DNA from: AC-37 sp036389105
GTDB taxonomy: Bacteria; Actinomycetota; Thermoleophilia; Solirubrobacterales; Thermoleophilaceae
Direction of reading: 5' to 3'
Assembly: GCA_036389105.1 (NCBI GenBank)
Contig: DASVQK010000108.1
Span: forward strand, 1-11,580
DNA length: 11,580 nt
Numbering within the stretch: position 1 is the stretch's first letter; each line of letters starts with the position of its first letter. A program made the position numbers and the translations under genes. Shown piece by piece: positions 5,227-11,580 of this stretch. The notes below the pieces were generated by a model, which saw only the letters and a list, made by a program, of their open reading frames with translations, searched no databases and had not been told where the DNA came from.

Positions 5227-7647
5227 ATGCGCAAGTTCCGTTCAACGCTCGCACTGATCGCCGCGGTAGCGGCGCTTCTGTGCGTGCTTGTCGTGCCGCA
5301 GCTGTCGCCGGCGCAGCTCCCCGCGGTGCCGGGCACGCCCGGCACCGACGTGAACAAGCCGCCGGCGCGCGACGACCAGCCGGTGATCCTGCGCGGGTCC
5401 CAGTTCCCGAGCTGGTCCGCGCCGGCCAACCAGAGGGTCCAGCCGCCGCTGATCGACCTCACGACGTGCCGGACGTTCGACGAGAAGTGCAACCACAACG
5501 AGTACGCGGAGGCGCCCGGCGGCGCGCCGAACGACACGTTCCCGGTGAGCAACGCCACCGGACTCGCCACGCCGGTTGACGATCTGCTGGCCTACCGCTG
5601 GGACGACAAGGCCAAGAACTGGAAGCAGGTCCCGTTCCAGGTCGACGAGGTCTTCACGCGCTACCTCGACAACGCGGCGTCTGGCTTCTCCGTCTACTCC
5701 GGCCAGGACAAGCACGACACCTACGCCTACGACCGCGAGGGCTTCCGCTACTGGAAGAGCGCGGACGACGACCCGTGCCGGGCGGTGCCGGGCGATCCGG
5801 GCGCAGCCGCCGCGCCCGACCCCGTCACCGGCCTCGACGACAACGACGAGATGGTGTTCATGGACTCCGACGCCGGTCCGCAGGCGCCGCTCGGCGTGCA
5901 GCTGCCCAAGGGCATCTCCGACGCGCGCGCGGTGCAGGTCCAGGACCCGCTCGAGCCGGGCTCGCCGTCGGGCTACGTGTACGTGATGAAGACGACCGGC
6001 GAGAAGGGCGCGCCCAAGCCCGCCTTCGACGCCAAGAACGGCTACGTGTCGTACAAGCGCGACGCCAACGCGGACATCTTCGAGCGCTCGGTGTCGAGCT
6101 ACAGCGGCTACGGCAACGCCAGGAAGGGCGTCTACTGCGACGAGAAGGGCAACGTGGTCAAGGACCCGAAGACCGGCAAGCCGCTGATCGACAAGCGCCG
6201 CCCGCGCGACTACGCCACCGTCAAGACGGGTCGCTACAAGTTCCGCTACGACGGCCGCTGGCTGATGACCGCGGTCAACATCGCCGCGCAGGACGACGGC
6301 AACGTCTTCGGCCCGGACCTCGTGGACCGCTGGAAGGCGCGCGCCTTCGCCCAGGACCCCGGCTCGGAGACGCCCTGCTGCGGCTTCGAGGAGGAGGACA
6401 CCAACTGGGGCGGCTCCAGCACGCTCCTGGGGGAGCGGGTCGGCCCCGTGCGCGCCATCCGCGAGACCTGGGGCGCCGACTCGGGCACCAACGTGACCCG
6501 TCGCGAGACCTTCTACCGCAACGAGATGCGGATGAAGAGCTCGCTGCGCGTCCACATCATCCCGCCACTGGACGGCATCTACGCGCAGTGGGACATGGCG
6601 GGTGGCTACATGAAGAAGTTCTTCAATCCCCAGCACACCGAGGGCCTCGACATCGACGGCCGCAACGACGAGGCGTTCGGCAACCTCGACGAACCCTGCA
6701 ACGACAACTACCAGAAGAACGACACGAGCGCGATCGACCAGGGCTACCGCAGTTTCTACGGCGCCACGCCGGCCTGCGACATGTCCGAGTTCCACCAGAG
6801 CGTCGACATCTTCGACCCGACCGTGTCGCGCGCGAACGTGGCGCTGGAGTGGGCGCAGGCCACCGGCCCCTCGGGCACGATCATCGATCGCTACCTGACC
6901 GAGGTCAAGGACATCACGCCCGGCGGCGGGGCCCAGTTCCTGGCGGCCACGCCGTACTACCGCGACGACTCGTGCTTCGACGACGGGACGGGCACCGACC
7001 CGGGCCCCAAGCTCCACCTGCGCTCGGGCGACGAGCCCAGGACCGCCGCCGACGGGACCCCGCGCAGGTGCTGGCACCCGGAGAACGGGCTGCCGGCCGC
7101 CAGCGACCACTGGTTCCAGGGCAGCATCGCCACGCACGGGGTGCACCTGCTGTTCCTGGTCGACTCGGACAACGCCCGCCAGACCCAGCCGATCAGCGAG
7201 ATCGTGTCCGAGAACCGGATGGTCATGCTGCCGGGCCAGCACGGCGCCGAGGCGGGCCAGTACTACGGCGGCCAGCCCGGCCAGCCGGGCCGCTTCGACC
7301 AGGGCCCCCAGGGCAAGCCGGGCGGGGTCAAGGGCCTGGTGGACAAGCGGCGGCCGCGCGTGCACCTGAAGATCGTCCGGCACCGCAGCCACCGCCGCCT
7401 CCACCTGCGCTGGGCCGGGATCGACGAGGGCGGCAGCGGCATCAAGTCCTACACGCTCCAGGTCAAGCGCGGCCGCAAGTGGAAGGGCCTCAAGAAGAAC
7501 ACCAAGAAGCTCCGCTACAACTTCATCACCGCGTTCGACGGCGGGGTCTACACCTTCCGCATCCGCGCGGTCGACAACGCCGGCAACGTCGGCAAGTGGG
7601 AGAAGAAGCGCGTGCGGATGCTCAAGTTCGTCGGGCACAAGCACTAG
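5227..7647 (+). CDS. Large secreted protein of unknown function with C-terminal Fn3-like domain
   Basis: I do not recognise a named family. The 806-residue product begins with a Sec signal peptide: basic MRKFR, a hydrophobic stretch (8-23) and a likely cut after SPA at residue 29. Cys19 lies inside the hydrophobic core without a lipobox, so it is not a lipoprotein. The mature part has ten cysteines (81, 88, 184, 304, 384, 385, 491, 517, 583, 615), which suggests disulfides. Two motifs, WKQVPFQVDEVF (132-143) and GLDDNDEMVFMDSDAG (202-217), resemble an 'input to VP-x-Q-x-DE / D-x-DE-x-VFM-x-x-D-x-G' pattern I associate with uncharacterised bacterial secreted proteins. An Asp/Asn-rich DIDGRNDE (475-482) could bind calcium. 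A short collagen-like Gly/Pro stretch (681-700) leads to a very basic Fn3/Ig-like domain (about 706-806) ending FRIRAVDNAGNVGKW, a common end-strand motif. There is no C-terminal membrane anchor. The ATG at 5227 is the only start that includes the signal peptide. Confidence 0.85.
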   Translation: MRKFRSTLALIAAVAALLCVLVVPQLSPAQLPAVPGTPGTDVNKPPARDDQPVILRGSQFPSWSAPANQRVQPPLIDLTTCRTFDEKCNHNEYAEAPGGAPNDTFPVSNATGLATPVDDLLAYRWDDKAKNWKQVPFQVDEVFTRYLDNAASGFSVYSGQDKHDTYAYDREGFRYWKSADDDPCRAVPGDPGAAAAPDPVTGLDDNDEMVFMDSDAGPQAPLGVQLPKGISDARAVQVQDPLEPGSPSGYVYVMKTTGEKGAPKPAFDAKNGYVSYKRDANADIFERSVSSYSGYGNARKGVYCDEKGNVVKDPKTGKPLIDKRRPRDYATVKTGRYKFRYDGRWLMTAVNIAAQDDGNVFGPDLVDRWKARAFAQDPGSETPCCGFEEEDTNWGGSSTLLGERVGPVRAIRETWGADSGTNVTRRETFYRNEMRMKSSLRVHIIPPLDGIYAQWDMAGGYMKKFFNPQHTEGLDIDGRNDEAFGNLDEPCNDNYQKNDTSAIDQGYRSFYGATPACDMSEFHQSVDIFDPTVSRANVALEWAQATGPSGTIIDRYLTEVKDITPGGGAQFLAATPYYRDDSCFDDGTGTDPGPKLHLRSGDEPRTAADGTPRRCWHPENGLPAASDHWFQGSIATHGVHLLFLVDSDNARQTQPISEIVSENRMVMLPGQHGAEAGQYYGGQPGQPGRFDQGPQGKPGGVKGLVDKRRPRVHLKIVRHRSHRRLHLRWAGIDEGGSGIKSYTLQVKRGRKWKGLKKNTKKLRYNFITAFDGGVYTFRIRAVDNAGNVGKWEKKRVRMLKFVGHKH

Positions 7648-7666
7648 CGCCCGCCGCCTCGCCCCC

Positions 7667-8443
7667 TCAGCCGTGCTTGGCCAGGTTGCCCGCGTGGATC
7701 TGCCGCTGGCGCGCCGTATCGCGTCCTGACGGCAGCCGCGGGCGCTCCTCACCGCGCTCCAGCGCGTCCAGGTAGGCGCCGTCCTCCTCCAGCAGGCGCC
7801 GCGCGGTGTCGCGGTCGTGTGGCGTGCCGTGGCCGGGCACCACCACCTCCGCCCGGTCCAGCAGCGAGCCAAGCCGCGTGAGCGTGTCGCGGTAGTCCGT
7901 CAGCGAGCCGCCGGCCGCGATCAGCGGGATCTCCACGTCGGACAGGTAGTCGCCACACACCAGCACGCCCGCGAAGGGGGCCAGGAACGCGGTGCCGTCG
8001 CGCGTGTGCCCCTCGACGGGATGCGCCTCGATCTCGGCGTCGCCCAGGCCGACGTAGCCGGGCGCGGGCAGCGCCTGGAAGGCGCCCAGGGACAGCGGCG
8101 CCGGGCGCGCCACGTAGTGCTCGGCGTCGGCGTCGCGCAGCTCGCGCTGGGCGGCGCCCGGCTCGGCCCGCAGCCGCTCCGCCGTCGTCTGGCCGACCCC
8201 CAGGGCCAGCCCCGGGAAGGCCAGCCGCCCCAGGAGGTGGTCGTAGTCGGCGTGCGTTGCCAGCAGGCCGCTCGGGCGGAAGCCGGCCTGCTCGAGCAGC
8301 GTGGGCAGCAGCTCCAGCTCGTCGGGGAAGTAGGGCGAGTCGATCAGCACCGCCTCGTCGCCGCGGCGGATGGCCGTGGCGGTGGTGCGCCAGATCCGGC
8401 TCGTGACGACGATCGCGTCCCGGTGGACGGCGACCGCCCGCAT
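7667..8443 (-). CDS. Metallo-beta-lactamase-fold hydrolase
   Basis: A 258-residue hydrolase of the metallo-beta-lactamase (glyoxalase II-like) superfamily. It reads THADYDH (63-69) where the family has THxHxDH, followed by GHT (His146), CGD (Asp165) and GHG (His205). The usual two-metal ligands are therefore present (His64, Asp68, His69, His146, Asp165, His205) except that the second His of the motif is Asp66. The substrate cannot be told; thioester, lactone and phosphoester hydrolysis are all known in this fold. No signal peptide, so cytoplasmic. The ATG at 8443 is fixed by the in-frame stop of the HAD gene four codons upstream; no clear ribosome site precedes it, so translation probably depends on coupling to that gene. 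It converges on the secreted-protein gene with 19 bases between stop codons. Confidence 0.88.
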   Translation of the reverse strand: MRAVAVHRDAIVVTSRIWRTTATAIRRGDEAVLIDSPYFPDELELLPTLLEQAGFRPSGLLATHADYDHLLGRLAFPGLALGVGQTTAERLRAEPGAAQRELRDADAEHYVARPAPLSLGAFQALPAPGYVGLGDAEIEAHPVEGHTRDGTAFLAPFAGVLVCGDYLSDVEIPLIAAGGSLTDYRDTLTRLGSLLDRAEVVVPGHGTPHDRDTARRLLEEDGAYLDALERGEERPRLPSGRDTARQRQIHAGNLAKHG

Positions 8444-8452
8444 CGCTACGCG

Positions 8453-9133
8453 CTACGCGACCTTCAGCAGCTTCGCCGCGTCGCGGAGGGTCTTGACCTC
8501 CTCGGTCGGCTTCTTCTGGTTGGCCTCGAGCTTCTGTCCGCGCCGGTTCACCCAGATCACCGGCACGCGCATCTTGAGCAGCGGCTCCACGTCGGTCTCG
8601 TAGCCGCTGGCGATGTGCACCCAGCCGGACTTGCCGCCGATCCGGCGCGCGCACTCCTTGAAGTGGGCGGGGTCGGGCTTGTAGCTGCGCACCTGCTGGG
8701 CGGTGACCACCAGGTCGAAGTCCACGCGGAAGTGGCGGCGCGTGGCGCCCAGCAGCTTGTCGTCGATGTTCGACAGGATCCCGATCTCGTACTTCTTGGC
8801 GAAGCGCTCCAGCTGGGCGTTGGTCTCGCGAAAGGCGGGCCAGCGAGGCACGCTCGAGGGCAGGAAGCCGGAGCGGGACGGCTCGAGGTCCCAGCCGAGC
8901 TCCTTGGCGGAGCGGACGGCGGTGCGGCGCAGCACCTCGGCGTACAGCTCGTAGGAGCCGCGCTCGATCTCGCGCTGGATGTCCAGGAACAGCGGGATCA
9001 GCGTGTTCCTGTCGATCGTGAAGCCCTCGCGCTTGGCCTCGGTCTGGTAGGCGTCGAACGCGCCGAGCTCCCAGTCGATCAGCGTCCCGTAGCAGTCGAA
9101 CGTGACGAAGCGGACGTCCTTCGGTATGGGCAA
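8453..9133 (-). CDS. HAD-superfamily hydrolase, haloacid dehalogenase type II-like
   Basis: The 226-residue protein has all core HAD motifs. Motif I is FDCYGTLIDW (12-21) with nucleophile Asp13, motif II is ILSN (Ser121), motif III is SYKPDP (Lys152) and motif IV surrounds Asp181 in GYETDVEPLL. The residue two after the nucleophile is Tyr, as in L-2-haloacid dehalogenases; phosphatases have a second Asp there. The cap region (about 22-110) is helical-looking, as in subfamily I. It could be a dehalogenase or a hydrolase of unknown substrate. The start is TTG 9133, since the ribosome site AGGAG sits five bases ahead, conserved sequence begins within ten residues, and no ATG or GTG lies just upstream in frame. 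It is first in a two-gene unit with the metallo-hydrolase and diverges from sucC with 96 bases between starts. Confidence 0.88.
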   Translation of the reverse strand: MPIPKDVRFVTFDCYGTLIDWELGAFDAYQTEAKREGFTIDRNTLIPLFLDIQREIERGSYELYAEVLRRTAVRSAKELGWDLEPSRSGFLPSSVPRWPAFRETNAQLERFAKKYEIGILSNIDDKLLGATRRHFRVDFDLVVTAQQVRSYKPDPAHFKECARRIGGKSGWVHIASGYETDVEPLLKMRVPVIWVNRRGQKLEANQKKPTEEVKTLRDAAKLLKVA

Positions 9134-9229
9134 GTGGTCTCCTCGCGGGCTGGAATGGCGTTTTCGATAGGGTGCCCGCCCGCCGGCCTGCCCGCCGAGG
9201 GACGCGCTACGCCCCCATTCTAGGTTTTC
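9134..9229. promoter_or_regulatory. Divergent promoter region between the HAD gene and sucC
   Basis: This 96-base gap must hold promoters for both directions. On the minus strand TAGAAT (9222-9217) matches the -10 consensus at five of six positions and would give a leader of about 75 bases for the HAD gene; TATCGA (about 9171-9166) is a weaker, closer candidate. On the plus strand the AT-richer stretch 9216-9229 (CATTCTAGGTTTTC) directly precedes the sucC GTG and has no ribosome site. The two -10 candidates overlap. No convincing -35 boxes were seen. Confidence 0.45.
9139..9143 (-). promoter_or_regulatory. Ribosome binding site that fixes the TTG start of the HAD gene
   Basis: On the minus strand AGGAG is followed by five bases (ACCAC) and then TTG. 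This is the best Shine-Dalgarno match in the window, and it supports the rare TTG start over any start further upstream, where the frame stays open antisense to sucC. Confidence 0.7.
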
Positions 9230-10387
9230 GTGGACCTTCTCGAATATCAGGGAAAACAGCTCTTCGCCAAGCACGGCGTCCCCGTGCCCGACGGGCGACC
9301 CGCAACCACCGTCGAGGAGGCCGTCGAGGCCGCGGAGGAGCTCGGCTATCCGGTCGTGGTCAAGGCCCAGGTGCTGATCGGCGGCCGCGGCAAGGCCGGC
9401 GGGATCAAGCTGGCCAAGGAGCGTTCCGAGGTCGAGCAGCACGCCGGCGCCATCCTCGGGATGGACATCCGCGGCTTCACGGTGCACGAGCTGTACGTGG
9501 AGCGGGCGTCGGACATCGCCGAGGAGTACTACGCGGCGATCCTGCTCGACCGCACGGCCAAGCGGCCGATGGCGATGCTCTCGCGCATGGGCGGCATGGA
9601 CGTCGAGGAGATCGCGGAGACGGACCCCGACGCCATCGTCCGCGTGCACGTGGACCCGTTGCTCGGCTGGTCCGACTTCCACGCGCGGCGGCTGGCGTTC
9701 GCCGCCGGCATAGCCGACGACGTGGTGCGGCCCGTCGGGGCGCTCCTGTCGAAGCTCTACGACGCGTTCGTGGGGGAGGACGCGCTGCTCGTAGAGGTCA
9801 ACCCGCTGCTCGTGACCGGCGACCGCCAGGTGGTGGCCCTGGACGCCAAGGTCACGATCGACGTCAACGCGATCTTCCGCCACCCCGACACGGCGGCGTT
9901 CCGCGACGTCGGCTCGGAGGACCCGCAGGAGCGCATGGCCAAGGAGCGCGGCCTGACGTTCGTCAAGCTGGACGGCGACATCGGCATCCTGGGCAACGGC
10001 GCGGGGCTCGTCATGTCCACTCTGGACGTGGTGGCCCAGGCGGGCGGCCGCCCCGCCAACTTCCTCGACGCCGGCGGCGGCTCGAAGGCCGAGGCGATCG
10101 TGGACGCCGTCGAGGTGATCCTCTCCAATCCCGGCGTGCGCGCCGTGCTGTTCAACATCTTCGGCGGCATCACCCGCTGCGACGAGGTGGCGCGCGGGCT
10201 GGTCACCGCGTTCGGGCAGGTGGACGTGAAGGTGCCGTTCGTGGTGCGGCTGGACGGCACCAACGACGAGGAGGGGCGCGCGATCCTGGCCGAGGCCGAC
10301 CTGCCCAACGTCCACATCGAGAAGACGATGGACGGCGCGGCCGAGCGCGTGGTGGAGCTGGCGCGGGCCGGGGAGCCGGTGTCGTGA
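9230..10387 (+). CDS. sucC: Succinyl-CoA synthetase (ADP-forming) beta subunit
   Basis: Beta subunit of the TCA-cycle enzyme that interconverts succinyl-CoA and succinate with formation of a nucleoside triphosphate. The 385-residue protein is of normal length. It begins DLLEYQGKQLFAKHGVPVP, carries the ATP-grasp loop KAQVLIGGRGKAGGIK (45-60), LLVEVNPL (186-193) and DAKVTID (205-211) for metal and nucleotide binding, FRHPD (216-220), the glycine loop GNGAGLVMSTLDVV (255-268), GGGSKAEAI (282-290) and VLFNIFGGITRCD (306-318). GTG 9230 must be the start: an in-frame TAG lies at 9221-9223 and the family sequence begins at the next codon. No Shine-Dalgarno precedes it. It overlaps sucD by GTGA, which should help make the two subunits in equal amounts. 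Confidence 0.97.
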   Translation: MDLLEYQGKQLFAKHGVPVPDGRPATTVEEAVEAAEELGYPVVVKAQVLIGGRGKAGGIKLAKERSEVEQHAGAILGMDIRGFTVHELYVERASDIAEEYYAAILLDRTAKRPMAMLSRMGGMDVEEIAETDPDAIVRVHVDPLLGWSDFHARRLAFAAGIADDVVRPVGALLSKLYDAFVGEDALLVEVNPLLVTGDRQVVALDAKVTIDVNAIFRHPDTAAFRDVGSEDPQERMAKERGLTFVKLDGDIGILGNGAGLVMSTLDVVAQAGGRPANFLDAGGGSKAEAIVDAVEVILSNPGVRAVLFNIFGGITRCDEVARGLVTAFGQVDVKVPFVVRLDGTNDEEGRAILAEADLPNVHIEKTMDGAAERVVELARAGEPVS

Positions 10388-11268
10388 GCATCCTCGTCGG
10401 CGGCGGCACCAAGCTGGTCGTGTCCGGCCTGACCGGCCGCGAGGGCAGCTTCCACGGGATGAACAACCGCCGCTACGGCACCGACCTGGTGGCCGGCGTC
10501 ACGCCGGGCAAGGCGGGTCAGGACGTGGAGGGCGTGCCGGTCTTCAACACGGTGCACGACGCGGTGGCCGAGACCGGCGCCAACACCTCGATGGTCTTCG
10601 TGCCGCCGCGCTTCGCCGCCGACGCGATCCTCGAGGCTGCCGACGCCGGGATCGAGCTGGTGATCTGCATCACCGAGGGGATTCCGGTGCACGACATGCT
10701 GCGCGTGTACACGCACCTGCGCCGCGGCCCGACGCGGCTTATCGGGCCCAACTGCCCCGGCATCCTTTCGCCGGGCAAGGCCAACGTCGGGATCATCCCG
10801 GCGCACTTCTTCTCCGAGGGCAACGTCGGCCTGGTGTCGCGGTCGGGCACACTCACCTACCAGATCGGCAACACGCTGGCCCAGCGCGGCTTCGGCAACT
10901 CGTCGATCGTGGGAATCGGCGGCGACCCGATCGTGGGCTCGTCCTTCATCGAGATCATCGCTCTGTTCAACGAGGACCCGGAGACCGAGCTGATCGTGAT
11001 GTGCGGCGAGATCGGCGGCGAGGAGGAGGAGCGCACGGCCGACTTCATCGCCGAGAACGTGGACAAGCCCGTGGTCGCCTACATCGCCGGCTTCACCGCG
11101 CCGCCCGGCAAGACCATGGGCCACGCCGGCGCGATCATCTCGGGCTCGAAGGGAACGGCGGCGGCGAAGGCCGAGGCGCTCGAGGCGAAGGGCGTGCGCG
11201 TTGGGCGCCCGCCGACGCAGGTGGCGGAGATCGCGGCGGAGATAGCGGGGGCCGGCGTTTCGTCGTAG
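10384..11268 (+). CDS. sucD: Succinyl-CoA synthetase alpha subunit
   Basis: Alpha subunit that binds CoA and carries the phosphohistidine intermediate. The 294-residue protein is of normal length. It shows the CoA-binding VSGLTGREGSFH (13-24), ITEGIPVHDM (96-105), IGPNCPGILSPG (120-131), SRSGTLTYQ (152-160), GIGGDPIVGSSF (177-188) and the active-site GHAGAI with His247. The GTG start overlaps the sucC stop by four bases and has GGGGAG (10370-10375) eight bases ahead. The lysine/alanine-rich tail and TQVAEIAAEI are typical of the family. It converges on a partial minus-strand frame, with an inverted repeat covering both stop codons. Confidence 0.97.
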   Translation: MSILVGGGTKLVVSGLTGREGSFHGMNNRRYGTDLVAGVTPGKAGQDVEGVPVFNTVHDAVAETGANTSMVFVPPRFAADAILEAADAGIELVICITEGIPVHDMLRVYTHLRRGPTRLIGPNCPGILSPGKANVGIIPAHFFSEGNVGLVSRSGTLTYQIGNTLAQRGFGNSSIVGIGGDPIVGSSFIEIIALFNEDPETELIVMCGEIGGEEEERTADFIAENVDKPVVAYIAGFTAPPGKTMGHAGAIISGSKGTAAAKAEALEAKGVRVGRPPTQVAEIAAEIAGAGVSS

Positions 11269-11299
11269 CGCCGCGGCGCTCCGCTGGCGCTCGGCGCTA
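11266..11299. terminator. Putative bidirectional terminator spanning two convergent stop codons
   Basis: The arms TAGCGCCG (11266-11273) and CGGCGCTA (11292-11299) are perfect inverted copies with an 18-base loop. The left arm begins with the sucD TAG and the right arm holds the TAG of the minus-strand frame. The first 14 bases of the junction (11267-11280) are also a perfect palindrome, and GGCGCT occurs three times (11275, 11286, 11293), each able to pair with AGCGCC at 11267. No T tract follows on either strand, so it would be a hairpin-only terminator of the sort proposed for GC-rich actinobacteria. Confidence 0.45.
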
Positions 11300-11580
11300 A
11301 CGCCGCCGGCGGCCGCGCCGCCCCAGCGCCCGACCGAGCAGCGCGCCCGCGCCGGCCAGCAGCGCGCCCCGAGCGGCGGCGCGGACGGTCTCCGGGCGCG
11401 CGGCGGCGGCCGACACCGCGGCCCGCACGCGGTCGGGCGCGGCCGCCTGCATCTGCCTGACCGGCAGCGCCGCCGGGCGCGTCCGGGGAGCAAGCGCGCC
11501 GCCGGCGTCCGCGGCGGCGCCGGTCGGGCGAGCGGGAAACGGCGCCGCCGGGCGGGCCGCGCGCGGCAGCTCCGGCGGCG
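11297..11580 (-). CDS. Partial hypothetical protein, Ala/Arg-rich with C-terminal hydrophobic helix and basic tail
   Basis: An open minus-strand frame of 93 codons enters from the right edge and ends at TAG 11299-11297. No function is recognised. The visible part is rich in Ala, Pro and Arg. It ends with a helix-like stretch (ETVRAAARG, then ALLAGAGALLGRALG with glycine spacing) and a tail of arginines, a layout seen in small actinobacterial membrane-associated proteins of the YtxH or DUF3618 style. An internal ATG (11452, weak AGG upstream) could instead start a complete 51-residue protein. About nine tenths of third codon positions are G or C, but in DNA this GC-rich open frames occur by chance, so the call is tentative. 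The tidy convergence with sucD and the inverted repeat at its stop support it. Confidence 0.4.
   Translation of the reverse strand, partial: PPELPRAARPAAPFPARPTGAAADAGGALAPRTRPAALPVRQMQAAAPDRVRAAVSAAAARPETVRAAARGALLAGAGALLGRALGRRGRRRR

Noticed and set aside
1374..5570. A 1398-codon open frame on the minus strand, antisense to cysC-sat-permease-carboxylase.
   Set aside because: It covers five well-supported plus-strand genes. Its translation is rich in Arg, His, Leu, Ala and Val with no motif. Such frames are expected opposite GC-rich coding DNA.
7638..7679. Inverted repeat CAAGCAC / GTGCTTG at the convergent ends of the secreted protein and metallo-hydrolase genes, as a terminator.
   Set aside because: The stem has only seven pairs and a 28-base loop without a T tract, and both arms simply encode Lys-His at the two protein ends, so chance explains it.
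5242..7872. An 876-codon minus-strand frame opposite the secreted protein gene.
   Set aside because: Same cause: a low-complexity Val/Ala/Arg/Leu translation with no recognisable domain, opposite a gene with a clear signal peptide and Fn3-like end.
9757..11493. A 578-codon minus-strand frame reaching into the right-edge region.
   Set aside because: It runs antisense through sucC and sucD, is very rich in Arg/His/Ala/Asp, and is in a different frame from the more protein-like short frame ending at 11297.

Overview
The window is a very GC-rich stretch (about 70% or more G+C by eye, nearly all third codon positions G or C) of what looks like an actinobacterial chromosome. GTG and TTG starts are frequent, and adjacent genes often overlap by the four bases GTGA. 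The biotin carboxylase/carrier fusion, the sulfate-assimilation gene order and the style of the succinyl-CoA ligase suggest Thermoleophilia (Solirubrobacter-like), but that placement is inference from composition and protein style. No mobile element, CRISPR array, tRNA or rRNA was seen.

Left part (1-3383, + strand): a sulfate-assimilation operon. It opens with the 3' end of a ferredoxin nitrite/sulfite reductase. Then come an iron-sulfur APS/PAPS reductase (cysH), APS kinase (cysC), ATP sulfurylase (sat) and a TauE/SafE-family membrane permease. Sulfate would be brought in (possibly by the permease) and activated to APS by Sat. APS is then either reduced by CysH and the sulfite reductase to sulfide, or phosphorylated by CysC to PAPS. 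cysH/cysC and cysC/sat share GTGA stop/start overlaps.

Middle (3408-7647, + strand): an acyl-CoA carboxylase alpha chain (biotin carboxylase plus biotin carrier domain), probably translated from a leaderless mRNA. It is followed by a large secreted protein of unknown function (806 residues, Sec signal, ten cysteines after the predicted cleavage site, very basic C-terminal Fn3-like domain) with its own likely promoter.

Right part: two minus-strand genes (9133-7667), a HAD-family hydrolase followed by a metallo-beta-lactamase-fold hydrolase, in the same reading frame and separated by one stop codon and nine bases. They diverge from sucC-sucD (9230-11268, + strand), the two subunits of succinyl-CoA synthetase of the TCA cycle. 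sucD converges on a partial, alanine/arginine-rich minus-strand frame that runs off the right edge. The junction is an inverted repeat containing both stop codons and looks like a two-way terminator.

Overall this is mostly housekeeping metabolism. I did not find a clearly new system. The points most worth a second look are the ATP sulfurylase that has lost its zinc-site residues, the APS reductase and APS kinase side by side, the unknown secreted protein, the probable leaderless starts and the stop-to-stop inverted repeat.
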